From positions 1 through 40,078 of IMG/VR virus record IMGVR_UViG_3300044957_001277: a DNA stretch of 40,078 nucleotides; one strand, written 5' to 3'. The notes under the pieces were generated by a model that did not search any database, was not told where the DNA came from, and was given only the letters and a program-made list of their open reading frames with translations. The position numbers and the translations under genes are program-made. Below are positions 15,702-23,892 of the stretch, one piece after another (within the stretch, counting starts at the first letter, position 1; each line of letters opens with the position of its first letter). Source of the stretch: a virus.

Positions 15702-16121
15702 TTAAATAATCAAAATTCCACATTTTTCTTCTATATATTGTGAAGACAAATTCTCTAAATCATTTTCGTACAATTCTAAAAATTTAAAATTATTCATCTC
15801 TAACCATTTAACTTTTTGAACATCTCTTTTGATGCTTTGCAAATATTTTAATCTAGAATTATCATGAAAGAATTTATTAAATGATTCATGCTGATTACCT
15901 TGTATCTCTACAACTATTCGTTTTGTTGCATTTAAAAAATCAACTTTAAGCATTGTTCCATATACAGGAAACTCTTCGTATACAATATGGTTTTTCCAGA
16001 AAGGATAGAAAAATTGTTTAAATTGAAACTGAAGCTTGCTTCTACTTTTGCCTTCCCAATCTACCAAATTTTTTCTAACATTTTTATTAACGAGCTTACC
16101 GTTAATATTTAATAATCTCAT
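15702..16121 (-). CDS. Small Vsr/DUF559-like PD-(D/E)XK endonuclease
   Basis: 139 aa. The motif order fits very-short-patch or DUF559-type nucleases: YEEFPVYGTMLKVDFLN (acidic residue then VDF), VVEIQGNQHE (acidic residue and Gln-His pair), a basic helix with RDVQKVKWLEMNNFKFLELY, and a C-terminal acidic segment. It should cut DNA, perhaps as a repair or junction nuclease. It overlaps the recA stop by 4 bp, so it is translated with the recombinase. Substrate cannot be told from sequence. Confidence 0.7.
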   Translation of the reverse strand: MRLLNINGKLVNKNVRKNLVDWEGKSRSKLQFQFKQFFYPFWKNHIVYEEFPVYGTMLKVDFLNATKRIVVEIQGNQHESFNKFFHDNSRLKYLQSIKRDVQKVKWLEMNNFKFLELYENDLENLSSQYIEEKCGILII

Positions 16122-17263
16122 AAAGCAAGAGCACTTATGAATTTATTATAAAAATAATCTACAATCTGTTTATTTTCTTCTAAATAAGACCTTAAATTAT
16201 CTATGCCTTGATGCTGTTTTTTAAGCTCTATATTTGACTTTTTAAGTTCTTCAATTATCTCATCAGTAAATGTAACCCACGCTCCCTTTGCTGTAGCAAA
16301 TTCCCATGATAATATTTGGTCTATTACTTCATACTCCTTCCATACAGAAGATCCTGATTTTCTACCATATTTAATGGGATATTGTATTTTTGAATTAGTT
16401 GACTCATTTGTAGATTTTTTGATTGTTATTTTAACATTGTGCCCTATAATTTTATTTTTGATCTGATCGTATTTTTCATTTGGTTTTTCTAAAATTAGAT
16501 CTTTATTGTATCTAGGTTCAAACTCAAGAATCCAATTAGCAAAATGCAAAAGCGCATTTCCACCAGTAGCCGTAGTTTGTCTGATATCCTTATTCGCTGC
16601 ATAAGGATCTAATTTAATATCTGATCTTACTTGACTAATAAAAATTGCCATGTGCCCACGCTTTGAAAGAGCTAAAGAAATTTTCTTCATAAGCATTGAA
16701 GATATAACTGCGCCTCCTGCCACTTTAGTAGCTTCAGTTAAGCTTTTTTGACTATCACTTTTTGTCATTAGTCCGTCTACAGAATCAAGGACAAAAATAT
16801 ATCTCTTATTCTCTTCGTTATTTTGAATTAAATCTTTTATTAGCTCGGACACTGTTTCGAAAATATTTGACTCAAAAACAAAACAGGTTCCATCCTCCCA
16901 TTCCTCTGGATTCGTTACAAATTTTACTCCAGATCTTTCTTGAATCTCTTTACTCAATCTTCCTTCGGCTTTGAATAATAAAGCTCTAGAATTTTTTATT
17001 GTATTAAGAAAATTTTTTGTTACTTCAAGTGCTTCACTTGTTTTACCGCCTTCGTTCATTCCTAAAAATCTATGTAGACCAGGGCTTAATCCTCCACCAG
17101 TAGCAATATCCAAATTTAAGCTTCCAGTTGAAACTTTGTAATAAATTTCTTCCTCAAAGTTATAATGATCATCCTTATTTTCTTTCAAAAAAGAAAGAAG
17201 CCTTGATTTTGCCGAAGGTCCGGTAGATTCTATTACAGATTCTTCTTTTGGTTTACGTCCCAT
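16118..17263 (-). CDS. RecA/UvsX-family recombinase
   Basis: 381 aa. Walker A GMNEGGKT (68-75), the switch Glu in LLFKAEGRLS, Walker B YIFVLDSVDGL, the loop region with FISQVRSDIK, and TTATGGNALLHFANWI match the strand-exchange core of RecA/UvsX. The C-terminal region is phage-specific. It forms filaments on ssDNA for recombination-dependent replication and repair. Its promoter lies inside the 3' end of a 116-aa upstream ORF that overlaps its start by 31 bp, and it is followed by a coupled endonuclease gene. Confidence 0.93.
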   Translation of the reverse strand: MGRKPKEESVIESTGPSAKSRLLSFLKENKDDHYNFEEEIYYKVSTGSLNLDIATGGGLSPGLHRFLGMNEGGKTSEALEVTKNFLNTIKNSRALLFKAEGRLSKEIQERSGVKFVTNPEEWEDGTCFVFESNIFETVSELIKDLIQNNEENKRYIFVLDSVDGLMTKSDSQKSLTEATKVAGGAVISSMLMKKISLALSKRGHMAIFISQVRSDIKLDPYAANKDIRQTTATGGNALLHFANWILEFEPRYNKDLILEKPNEKYDQIKNKIIGHNVKITIKKSTNESTNSKIQYPIKYGRKSGSSVWKEYEVIDQILSWEFATAKGAWVTFTDEIIEELKKSNIELKKQHQGIDNLRSYLEENKQIVDYFYNKFISALAL

Positions 17264-17583
17264 GATCTTATAAATTGTAAGATAGTTTTAGGCTTTTGGC
17301 AAGTTTTTTTGTCCTCGCCTATTTTTTTATCTTGAATATTGTACTTTTCTTTTTTTAACTCTTTTAAAGTCTGCTTTTTGAGCTCTAGATTAATGAATTT
17401 TTTCCCATCTTCAGTAAGGAACCAAGCTAAACTATTTAATTTAATTTGATTTAAATTATTCCAAAAACTGTATCCTTTATATTGTTTTAATAATTTTTGA
17501 GCTATTTTTATTTCTCTCGGCCAATTTATATTTGCAGGTATATATTTCTTAATTATAAATTGACATAGTTTATGACTATTCAC
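17233..17583 (-). CDS. Small basic hypothetical protein upstream of the recombinase
   Basis: 116 aa, GTG start, not recognised. It is Lys- and Gln-rich with helical character (IKKYIPANINWPREIKIAQKL). It overlaps the first 31 bp of the recombinase gene in another frame and contains that gene's promoter in its 3' third. No convincing ribosome site or -10 box precedes the GTG. It could be a small DNA-binding mediator, as the T4 UvsY-like position would suggest, but that is speculation. It may also end earlier in vivo or be non-functional. Confidence 0.45.
   Translation of the reverse strand: MNSHKLCQFIIKKYIPANINWPREIKIAQKLLKQYKGYSFWNNLNQIKLNSLAWFLTEDGKKFINLELKKQTLKELKKEKYNIQDKKIGEDKKTCQKPKTILQFIRSWDVNQKKNL
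17274..17302 (-). promoter_or_regulatory. sigma70-type promoter of the recombinase gene
   Basis: Minus strand: -35 TTGCCA (17302-17297), 17-nt spacer, -10 TACAAT (17279-17274), 10 nt to the ATG at 17263. It sits inside the 3' part of the upstream 116-aa ORF. The 5' leader would be only a few nucleotides. Confidence 0.7.
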
Positions 17584-17736
17584 TAGTCAAGTCTAACATG
17601 AGAGTATTTTATTGTCAAATTGTTTTTTTAACAGCAGCCCCGATTCCTAAATATTTTTTCCTGTTCTTTTTAGATATTCTTTTAATAGAAAAGATTTTTC
17701 TTCTCTATAACAGGCTATTACTATTTGATGATTCAT

Positions 17737-18825
17737 TTATATTAATTTGGAAAACTTATTTAAAGCAGAGCCTATTATTTGATGCATATCATAATACTTA
17801 TACTCGGCTAATCTTCCGCCGAATATAACTTGACTGTTCGTTTTATTTAAATTCAGATACATTTTATATATTTCATTATTTTTTTCATCATTTATGGGGT
17901 AGTATGGTATTTTATTTACATTAAAATCTGTAGGATATTCTTTTGTTATAAAAGTATAGTCTTGGTTTCCAAATTCAAAATGTTTATGTTCAATTATTCT
18001 AGTATAAGGAACATTTTCTTCTGTATAATTTACAACAGCGTTTCCTTGAAAGTCTTTAATTAAAAATTTTTGCATTTCAAAATTTAAGCTTCTGTACTCT
18101 AATTTTCCATATTTATATTCATAAAATTCATCTATTTTACCAGTAAAAATTATTATTTTAGCTTTAGAATTCCAATAGTCTCTTTTATCGAAATAATTTT
18201 CATTTAATATAATTTCAACATTTTCTAACATATTTTGTATCATTTTTGTATATCCACCGATTGGAATGCCTTGATGTTTATCAAAAAAATAGTTATCGTT
18301 AAAATCTGTTCTTATCGGCAGTCTTTTTATGATAGAAGATGGAAGATTTTTAGGATCAGTTTGCCATTGTTTTTTAGTATAACCATATATAAAAGTATAA
18401 TATATTTCTTCTCCGACTTGAGATAAAATCCATTCTTCTAGATTTGATGGATTTTTTATATCTATTTTTGCTTCATTTAATTTTTTAATAGCATCTTCTG
18501 GTTTAGAAACCCCCCACAGCTGATACAAAGTGAAAAGATTAATTGGAAATGAATATATTTTATTTTTAAAACTTACTTTAGGTCGATTTATATAACTATT
18601 AAATTCTGTAAATGTATTTACATATTTCCATATATCATCATTGTTCGTGTGAAAAATATGAGGACCATATTTGTGTATATTAATTCCTTCAATATTTTCC
18701 GTATAACAGTTACCTCCTATGTGATTCCTTGAGTCTATAATTAAACATTTTCTTCCGTTTTCTTTAGCTTTGCTGGCGAATGTCGCCCCGAAAAGACCGC
18801 AACCAACAATTAAAAAATCGTACAT
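17737..18825 (-). CDS. glf: UDP-galactopyranose mutase
   Basis: 362 aa, usual length. A flavoenzyme that converts UDP-galactopyranose to UDP-galactofuranose. The N-terminal FAD-binding GxGxxG is LIVGCGLFGATFA. Family signatures follow: NHIGGNCY, HKYGPHIFHTN, RPKVSF, and the C-terminal FGGRLAEYKYYDMHQ with the conserved Arg and Asp-Met region. It is the last gene of the leftward sugar operon starting at 21145. Its presence means the phage can supply Galf, a sugar absent from many hosts, for a glycan on virions or cell surface. Confidence 0.95.
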   Translation of the reverse strand: MYDFLIVGCGLFGATFASKAKENGRKCLIIDSRNHIGGNCYTENIEGINIHKYGPHIFHTNNDDIWKYVNTFTEFNSYINRPKVSFKNKIYSFPINLFTLYQLWGVSKPEDAIKKLNEAKIDIKNPSNLEEWILSQVGEEIYYTFIYGYTKKQWQTDPKNLPSSIIKRLPIRTDFNDNYFFDKHQGIPIGGYTKMIQNMLENVEIILNENYFDKRDYWNSKAKIIIFTGKIDEFYEYKYGKLEYRSLNFEMQKFLIKDFQGNAVVNYTEENVPYTRIIEHKHFEFGNQDYTFITKEYPTDFNVNKIPYYPINDEKNNEIYKMYLNLNKTNSQVIFGGRLAEYKYYDMHQIIGSALNKFSKLI

Positions 18826-18827
18826 AG

Positions 18828-19451
18828 TTATTCTGTATTAAATATTTTTGCCCAAGATCTTTCATAAAAATGTCCAATCTCTGGGTCTAATTCATTTAAT
18901 TCTGGATCATTTAATAAATTTTTATAAAATTGTAAAGTCCTTGACAGTATGTACTCTTTTGAAATAGCGAAAACAGCTTTTTGATACCATTTAAATCTCT
19001 CTTCGTCTTCTGATATGCTAAAATATTTTTTCCATTCATATAAAGTATATTTTGATTTTGAGACGGGTTTATTTCCATGATTACTAATTTTAAAATTTTT
19101 ATAACCTCCAAATGGTTCTATCCACTCTGGATAAAAATTCTTATTTAGAGAATAACCATACATCTGAGCTTCGAGATATAATTTATGAAGATAGTTTTCT
19201 GAAAAACCGTGATCATCTATTGATCCTTGAGAAAATATATTTATTTCATTTAAATTGTTATAATTATTTACAATGTGATATATATAAGTATGAGATTCTC
19301 GACCAACGTTTTTTAATTTAGTTATATTAAAAACTCGATTTATATCATCTTCCCCTTTATTATATACAAAGATATTGTCATACTCTGCGTTTATCCATGA
19401 TAAATTTTCTTTGTATCTTGCAACTATTAAATCTGCTTTATAAAATTTCAT
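18828..19451 (-). CDS. DUF3431 family protein, likely glycan-related
   Basis: 207 aa. DUF3431 features: VARYKENLSWI at the start, FVYNKGEDD, then NVGRESHTYIYHIVNNY, then IFSQGSIDDHGF, and the C-terminal HFYERSWAKIF. Members are found in fungi, bacteria and phages and are often grouped with glycosyltransferase-like proteins; the activity is not established. It lies 2 bp before glf and overlaps gmd by 14 bp, so it is tied to sugar nucleotide metabolism here. Confidence 0.8.
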   Translation of the reverse strand: MKFYKADLIVARYKENLSWINAEYDNIFVYNKGEDDINRVFNITKLKNVGRESHTYIYHIVNNYNNLNEINIFSQGSIDDHGFSENYLHKLYLEAQMYGYSLNKNFYPEWIEPFGGYKNFKISNHGNKPVSKSKYTLYEWKKYFSISEDEERFKWYQKAVFAISKEYILSRTLQFYKNLLNDPELNELDPEIGHFYERSWAKIFNTE

Positions 19452-20511
19452 TATTTTCTATATCGTTTTCGACCATTCTTTTTACTAGCTCATCGAAAGA
19501 AATTTTTGGATTCCATTTTAATTCATTTCTTACTACAGAAGAATCTCCTAGTAAAAGATTAACTTCTGCTGGTCTATAGAACTGTTTGTTAACTTTCACT
19601 AAAGTCTGCGACATATACCTTGATGTTGAATTAATTGCGGTTTTGTATTCTAAATTTTCTGGAATTTCTTCGTTTGAAGAATATGACCAATGAGCTGTAA
19701 TGCCGGCTGATTTGAAAGCTCTTTCTACAAATTCTTTAATAGTATGAGTTTCACCAGAAGAAAGTATATGTTCTTTGGGCTCGTTTTGATTTAGCATCAA
19801 CCAAATACCTTCAATGAAATCTTTTGCATGACTCCAATCTCTTTTTGCTTCTAAGTTGCCTAATTCTATTGGTGAAAAATTTTCATTATTTTTCAAGCTG
19901 TGAAATATTCTTGCTACGCCTTTTGTAATTTTTCTACTTACAAACTCTTCTCCCCTTCTTTCGCTCTCATGGTTATAAAGTATTGAATGAATAGCGTATA
20001 AATTATAAGACTCTCTATACACTTTTGTTATATGTCTAGCTGAGGCTTTTGCTGCTCCATAAGGGCTTCTGGGTCTAACTGGATGATTTAAATCTTGGGG
20101 ACTATACAAAACGTCCCCCATTTCTTCGCTAGAGCCAGCAGAATAAAAACGACAATTAGGCGCATATTTTCTTATCGCTTCTAAACATCTTAAAACCCCT
20201 AAAGCTACAGTATCAAATGTTTGTATTGGCAATTGCCAACTACTACCTACGAAAGACTGCGCAGCAAAATTTATAAAATAATCTGGTTTAACTTCTTTTA
20301 CTATTTCATCTATAGAATTACTATCACCTAAATCACCAATTATAATTTTAAATCTAGGATTATGAATATTATGTTTTATATTTTTAAAATTTGGGTTAGA
20401 ACTCCTTCTTCTTATCCCATAAACTTCGTAATCAGTATTATTTAAAATAAAGTCAACCATATAAGAGCCGTCTTGTCCAGTAACGCCAGTAACTATAACT
20501 TTTTTACTCAT
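19438..20511 (-). CDS. gmd: GDP-mannose 4,6-dehydratase
   Basis: 357 aa, usual length. An extended SDR enzyme converting GDP-mannose to GDP-4-keto-6-deoxymannose, the precursor of fucose, rhamnose and perosamine. NAD(P) motif TGVTGQDGSY, then GIRRRSS, then NFAAQSFVGSSW, catalytic SSEEMG and the Y-x3-K motif in SPYGAAKA, then LYNHESERRGEEFVSRKIT. No following reductase or epimerase gene is seen in the window, so the product may be finished by host enzymes or by a gene elsewhere. It is the second gene of the sugar operon. Confidence 0.95.
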   Translation of the reverse strand: MSKKVIVTGVTGQDGSYMVDFILNNTDYEVYGIRRRSSNPNFKNIKHNIHNPRFKIIIGDLGDSNSIDEIVKEVKPDYFINFAAQSFVGSSWQLPIQTFDTVALGVLRCLEAIRKYAPNCRFYSAGSSEEMGDVLYSPQDLNHPVRPRSPYGAAKASARHITKVYRESYNLYAIHSILYNHESERRGEEFVSRKITKGVARIFHSLKNNENFSPIELGNLEAKRDWSHAKDFIEGIWLMLNQNEPKEHILSSGETHTIKEFVERAFKSAGITAHWSYSSNEEIPENLEYKTAINSTSRYMSQTLVKVNKQFYRPAEVNLLLGDSSVVRNELKWNPKISFDELVKRMVENDIENNEIL

Positions 20512-21145
20512 ATTTTATAACTTCCTTAAGTTGCTGTAATTTAGACTTCTCATTTCCAGTATTATTTTCAGTAAGCCCTAGCGCATGATAAATAAAGCTA
20601 CCATGATCATTAAAAGAATGCGATGGAAACATAGAGGTTTTTTCTGCGAATTTTTTATAATTATCTCTAAGCATAGCTTGAAAAATCGGTTGATCATCTA
20701 TCGAGCCGTCATTTATCTCACAGGCTTCTATTGATGAATTAATTATATCTAGCATATATTCAGAACTTCTTGTAAAAAAAACTCCAAAATTAAAATTCCA
20801 ATATCTATCTTGGGGTCTTTGATTCACATAACAAGCTATAAATTCAACATTTTTATCAGACATTGTTATAAAATTCTTTAAATTTATACTATGATCTAAT
20901 ATTACCGCATCTGCGTCTAAATAAAAAATCCAATCATAATTTTCGTTTTCTATTATTGATTTTAGTATAAATGGCTTATTCCAATAAACTTTTCTCTCAT
21001 TTGTGATATTTGATGGGACAAAATCTCCAATATAGTCTTGATAATTTAAATTATATTTTTTACAATATTCTATATTTTTTGGTTTGGTTAAAGTAAGAAC
21101 GTTTATGAATTTGTCATCAGAATGTTGTATTACTTTAATGCGCAT
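20504..21145 (-). CDS. GT34-like (GMA12/MNN10) glycosyltransferase
   Basis: 213 aa. A GT-A fold enzyme with DWIFYLDADAVILDH, containing the DxD metal motif, and NFGVFFTRSSEYMLDII, typical of the galactosyl transferase GMA12/MNN10 group. C-terminal DDQPIFQAMLRDN and the His-containing FPSHSFNDHGSFIYHALG fit the acceptor and metal site. It starts 5 nt after a -10 box and is first in the sugar operon with gmd, DUF3431 and glf. Donor sugar is not predictable. Confidence 0.8.
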   Translation of the reverse strand: MRIKVIQHSDDKFINVLTLTKPKNIEYCKKYNLNYQDYIGDFVPSNITNERKVYWNKPFILKSIIENENYDWIFYLDADAVILDHSINLKNFITMSDKNVEFIACYVNQRPQDRYWNFNFGVFFTRSSEYMLDIINSSIEACEINDGSIDDQPIFQAMLRDNYKKFAEKTSMFPSHSFNDHGSFIYHALGLTENNTGNEKSKLQQLKEVIKYE

Positions 21146-21150
21146 ATTAA

Positions 21151-21179
21151 ATTATAAAATAAAAATATTTTGAAGTCAA
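21151..21179 (-). promoter_or_regulatory. sigma70-type promoter of the sugar operon
   Basis: Minus strand: -35 TTGACT (21179-21174), 17-nt spacer, -10 TATAAT (21156-21151), 5 nt to the ATG at 21145. Leaderless mRNA predicted. It diverges from a + strand promoter whose -35 starts 9 bp away. Confidence 0.85.
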
Positions 21180-21187
21180 AATAATTT

Positions 21188-21216
21188 TTGACAAAAGTAT
21201 AAATACTTTATAGTAT
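21188..21216 (+). promoter_or_regulatory. sigma70-type promoter of the structured RNA and nrd operon
   Basis: -35 TTGACA (21188-21193), 17-nt spacer, -10 TAGTAT (21211-21216). Transcription should start near 21223, at the 5' edge of the structured RNA and about 400 nt before nrdA. Confidence 0.75.
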
Positions 21217-21222
21217 AGAGCA

Positions 21223-21520
21223 TACATACCGCCCTATTAGCGGATAAGGTTTATCGTACTCCGAAAAACGATAAGTCTTATTAGTTCGCGCGTGGGCAAC
21301 GCTATCGGAGCTTGCGACCCAGAAAACCACTAGTAATAGTGGGTGTGTAGGTGTAAGGGCTAACACGAGAATGACAGTCCTACCGGTGTCTGATAAGTGT
21401 TAGGAGCCGAAAGGCTTATGGACTCAATTGGGAAGTTGAACTAATAGACTTTTATAACCCTTTTCCAGGGAAAGCTCCGCTTTGAGGAGCTCATTGGGAA
21501 GTTAAATAATTAAACGTAAC
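21223..21520 (+). ncRNA. Uncharacterised structured RNA upstream of nrdA
   Basis: This stretch is visibly richer in G+C than its flanks and has no long reading frame. Helices that can be drawn by eye: 21229-21232 with 21240-21243; 21244-21248 and 21251-21257 with 21268-21274 and 21277-21281; 21293-21302 with 21310-21321; 21327-21332 with 21337-21342 closing a GTAA loop; 21405-21408 with 21413-21416 closing GAAA; 21473-21478 with 21486-21491. 21347-21351 can pair with 21379-21383 while 21360-21366 pairs with 21397-21403, a crossing pattern (pseudoknot). GNRA loops appear on the + strand, matching the upstream promoter. It could be a riboswitch-like leader, a stand-alone ncRNA or a ribozyme. 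It does not match tmRNA, RNase P or a cobalamin riboswitch as I know them. The remaining ~100 bases before nrdA are AT-rich with nothing recognised except the ribosome site. Confidence 0.65.
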
Positions 21521-21615
21521 GATACACCTGATTATCTATTTTTATTAAATGTTAATAACAAAATAAAATTTTCTTTTTTTAAAAATAAATCTGCTGTAAC
21601 ATAGATATATCTGTT

Positions 21616-21624
21616 GGAGAAAGG
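21616..21624 (+). promoter_or_regulatory. Strong Shine-Dalgarno site of nrdA
   Basis: GGAGAAAGG lies 6 nt before the ATG at 21631. It contrasts with the leaderless starts of most other first genes and fits the long 5' leader of this transcript. Confidence 0.8.
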
Positions 21625-21630
21625 TTATTA

Positions 21631-23892
21631 ATGAATAAAAGTTTTAATGTAAAAAAAAGAAGTGGATCTACTGAAAAATTTAATATAGAAAAAATACATA
21701 AAGTAATAAGTTGGGCTATAAAAGATCTATATAATGTTAGCTTAACTGACATAGAAATAAATGCAAAAATAAATTTACACGATGGAGTTTCTACTAAAGA
21801 AATACATAAATTATTAATTGAATCTGCGGCTAATTTAATATCTATAGAGAAGCCTAATTATCAATATGTTGCTGGTAGACTTTTGAATTATCAATTAAGG
21901 AAAGACGTGTGGAAAGGTAAACATGCTCCGAGATTATCCGAGTTCCTTAATCAAGGTTTAAAAAATAAAATTTATGATCCTATAATATTAGAAAAATATA
22001 GTGAAGATGAAATTAATAAAATTGGTGAATTCATTGATCATGATAGAGACTATAACTTTACATACGCTGGTATAAAACAGTTGTGTGATAAGTATTTAAT
22101 TAAAGATCGTGTGTCTCATAGAATATATGAAACACCTCAATTTGCTTATATACTTATATCCGCTTACGGTTTCATAAATTATCCAAAAGATACAAGATTG
22201 TCTTATATTAGAAAATTTTATGAAACTATTAGTAAACATAAAATCAATCTTCCAACTCCTGTTATGGCTGGTGTAAGAACTCCAAGTAAAAATTACGCTA
22301 GCTGTTGTTTGATCGGCGTTGATGATACTCGTGAAAGTATAACAGCAAGTGCTACTGCAGTTAGTATGGCTACTGCTAATAGATGTGGAATAGGTATTGA
22401 TGTTAGCAAAATTAGAGCCATAGGTGCTCCAATTAAAAACGGAGAAGTAGTTCATACGGGACTTATTCCATTCTTAAAAATATACGAAAGCAGCGTAAAA
22501 GCTTGGCAACAAAATGGACTTAGAGGAGGTAGTGCGACTTGCAATATTCAATGGTGGCACTATGAAATAGAAGATATTGTTGTATTAAAAAATAACGCCG
22601 GAACAGACGATAATCGTGTTAGAAAATTAGATTATACCGTAGGTATGAGTAAACTTTTTTACGACAGAGTATTAAAAGATGAAGATATTACTTTATTTAA
22701 TACTGTCGAGGTGCCTGAACTTTATGAAGCTTGGGGGACAAAAGACTTTGATAAAGTATATAAAGAATGTGAATCTAAAAAAATAAAAATCAAAAAGAAG
22801 GTATCTGCGCGTAAATTATTCTCTTTAATCGTTAAAGAAAGAGTCGAAACTGGAAGAATTTATATATTAAACGTTGATCACGCTAACGAACATGGAGCAT
22901 GGCTTGATAAAGTGACTATGAGTAATTTATGTACGGAAGTCATACATCCAGTTATACCATTAAATGATTATCACGATAAAGAAGGTGAAATTGGGATGTG
23001 TATTCTTTCAGCAGTTAATATGCTTGAGATTAAGAATTGGCAAGATTTAGAAAAAACTTGCGATCTTATCGTAAGATTTCTTGATGAGATTATTGAAATT
23101 CAAGATTACTTCAATATTGCTGCAGAAAATTTCGCTAAAAAACGTCGTAGCCTTGGAATTGGTATTACTAATTTAGCCGCTTATCTTGCTAAAAATGAAT
23201 TAAAATATACTTCTGACAAAACGCTTCCAATACTAGATGAGTGGATGGAGCATTTTCAATATTACTTATTAAAATCTAGTATCGAATTAGCTAAAGAAAA
23301 GGGAAAATGCGAAAAGTTTGATAGAATAAAATATTCAAAAGGTATATTACCTATTGATACTTATAAAGATAAAGTCGATGAAATTTGTAAACGTAAACTT
23401 TCTTTTGATTGGGAAAAATTAAGAAAAGATATTAAAGAATATGGTTTAAGACATTCTACTCTTTCTTCCTGCATGCCTTGCGAAAGTAGTTCTGTAATTC
23501 AATCTTCTACAAATGGAGTAGAACCTATTAGAAGTTTAATAACCTATAAGATGAGTAAAATGGGCAAATTACCAGTCCTTGTTCCAGGAGTAGGAAAGTA
23601 TGATAAGAATTATGAATTAGCTTATAATTTTAAAGATAATATTGGCATATTAAAAATTAACGCAATCATACAGAAATATGTTGACATGGCTATTTCAACT
23701 AATGTATACTATAATTATTCACATTATGATAACAACATTCTTCCGGATTCAAAAGTTATGAAAGAAATTATGTACGCATATAGTTTGGGATTAATTAGTC
23801 TATACTATAATAATAGTGATGATGGAGACAAAGAACAATTAATCAATCAAATAGAAGACAGGGATTGCTCCTCTGGAGCATGTAAATTATAA
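21631..23892 (+). CDS. nrdA: Ribonucleotide reductase class I, alpha subunit
   Basis: 753 aa. Reduces ribonucleoside diphosphates to deoxy forms. An N-terminal ATP-cone (KKRSGSTEKFNIEKIHKVI) suggests allosteric activity control. Active-site residues are present: first Cys in NYASCCLIG, then MSNLCTEVIHP with Asn, Cys and Glu, the partner Cys in GMCILSAVNM, the radical-transfer pair YY in LISLYYNNSDDG, and the C-terminal redox pair CSSGAC. It follows the structured RNA by ~110 bp and has a strong ribosome site. A methyltransferase gene, not nrdB, follows directly. Confidence 0.97.
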   Translation: MNKSFNVKKRSGSTEKFNIEKIHKVISWAIKDLYNVSLTDIEINAKINLHDGVSTKEIHKLLIESAANLISIEKPNYQYVAGRLLNYQLRKDVWKGKHAPRLSEFLNQGLKNKIYDPIILEKYSEDEINKIGEFIDHDRDYNFTYAGIKQLCDKYLIKDRVSHRIYETPQFAYILISAYGFINYPKDTRLSYIRKFYETISKHKINLPTPVMAGVRTPSKNYASCCLIGVDDTRESITASATAVSMATANRCGIGIDVSKIRAIGAPIKNGEVVHTGLIPFLKIYESSVKAWQQNGLRGGSATCNIQWWHYEIEDIVVLKNNAGTDDNRVRKLDYTVGMSKLFYDRVLKDEDITLFNTVEVPELYEAWGTKDFDKVYKECESKKIKIKKKVSARKLFSLIVKERVETGRIYILNVDHANEHGAWLDKVTMSNLCTEVIHPVIPLNDYHDKEGEIGMCILSAVNMLEIKNWQDLEKTCDLIVRFLDEIIEIQDYFNIAAENFAKKRRSLGIGITNLAAYLAKNELKYTSDKTLPILDEWMEHFQYYLLKSSIELAKEKGKCEKFDRIKYSKGILPIDTYKDKVDEICKRKLSFDWEKLRKDIKEYGLRHSTLSSCMPCESSSVIQSSTNGVEPIRSLITYKMSKMGKLPVLVPGVGKYDKNYELAYNFKDNIGILKINAIIQKYVDMAISTNVYYNYSHYDNNILPDSKVMKEIMYAYSLGLISLYYNNSDDGDKEQLINQIEDRDCSSGACKL

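Noticed and set aside
21473-21491. Rho-independent terminator at the AGCTCC/GGAGCT hairpin
   Set aside because: No T-run follows the hairpin on either strand; treated as part of the structured RNA.
21223-21520. Cobalamin riboswitch, group I intron, hammerhead ribozyme or RNase P RNA
   Set aside because: CTGATAAG...GGAG slightly resembles part of a B12 box and of a hammerhead core, but the full conserved motifs are not there. Group I P7/P3 and RNase P P4 sequences are absent, and NrdAB is a class I enzyme not needing cobalamin.
22096-22455. Reverse-strand open frame inside nrdA, and similar ones inside other genes (for example 921-1160, 7216-7542, 26708-27100)
   Set aside because: Each lies wholly opposite a well-supported gene and has no family features, so it is a shadow of the coding strand.
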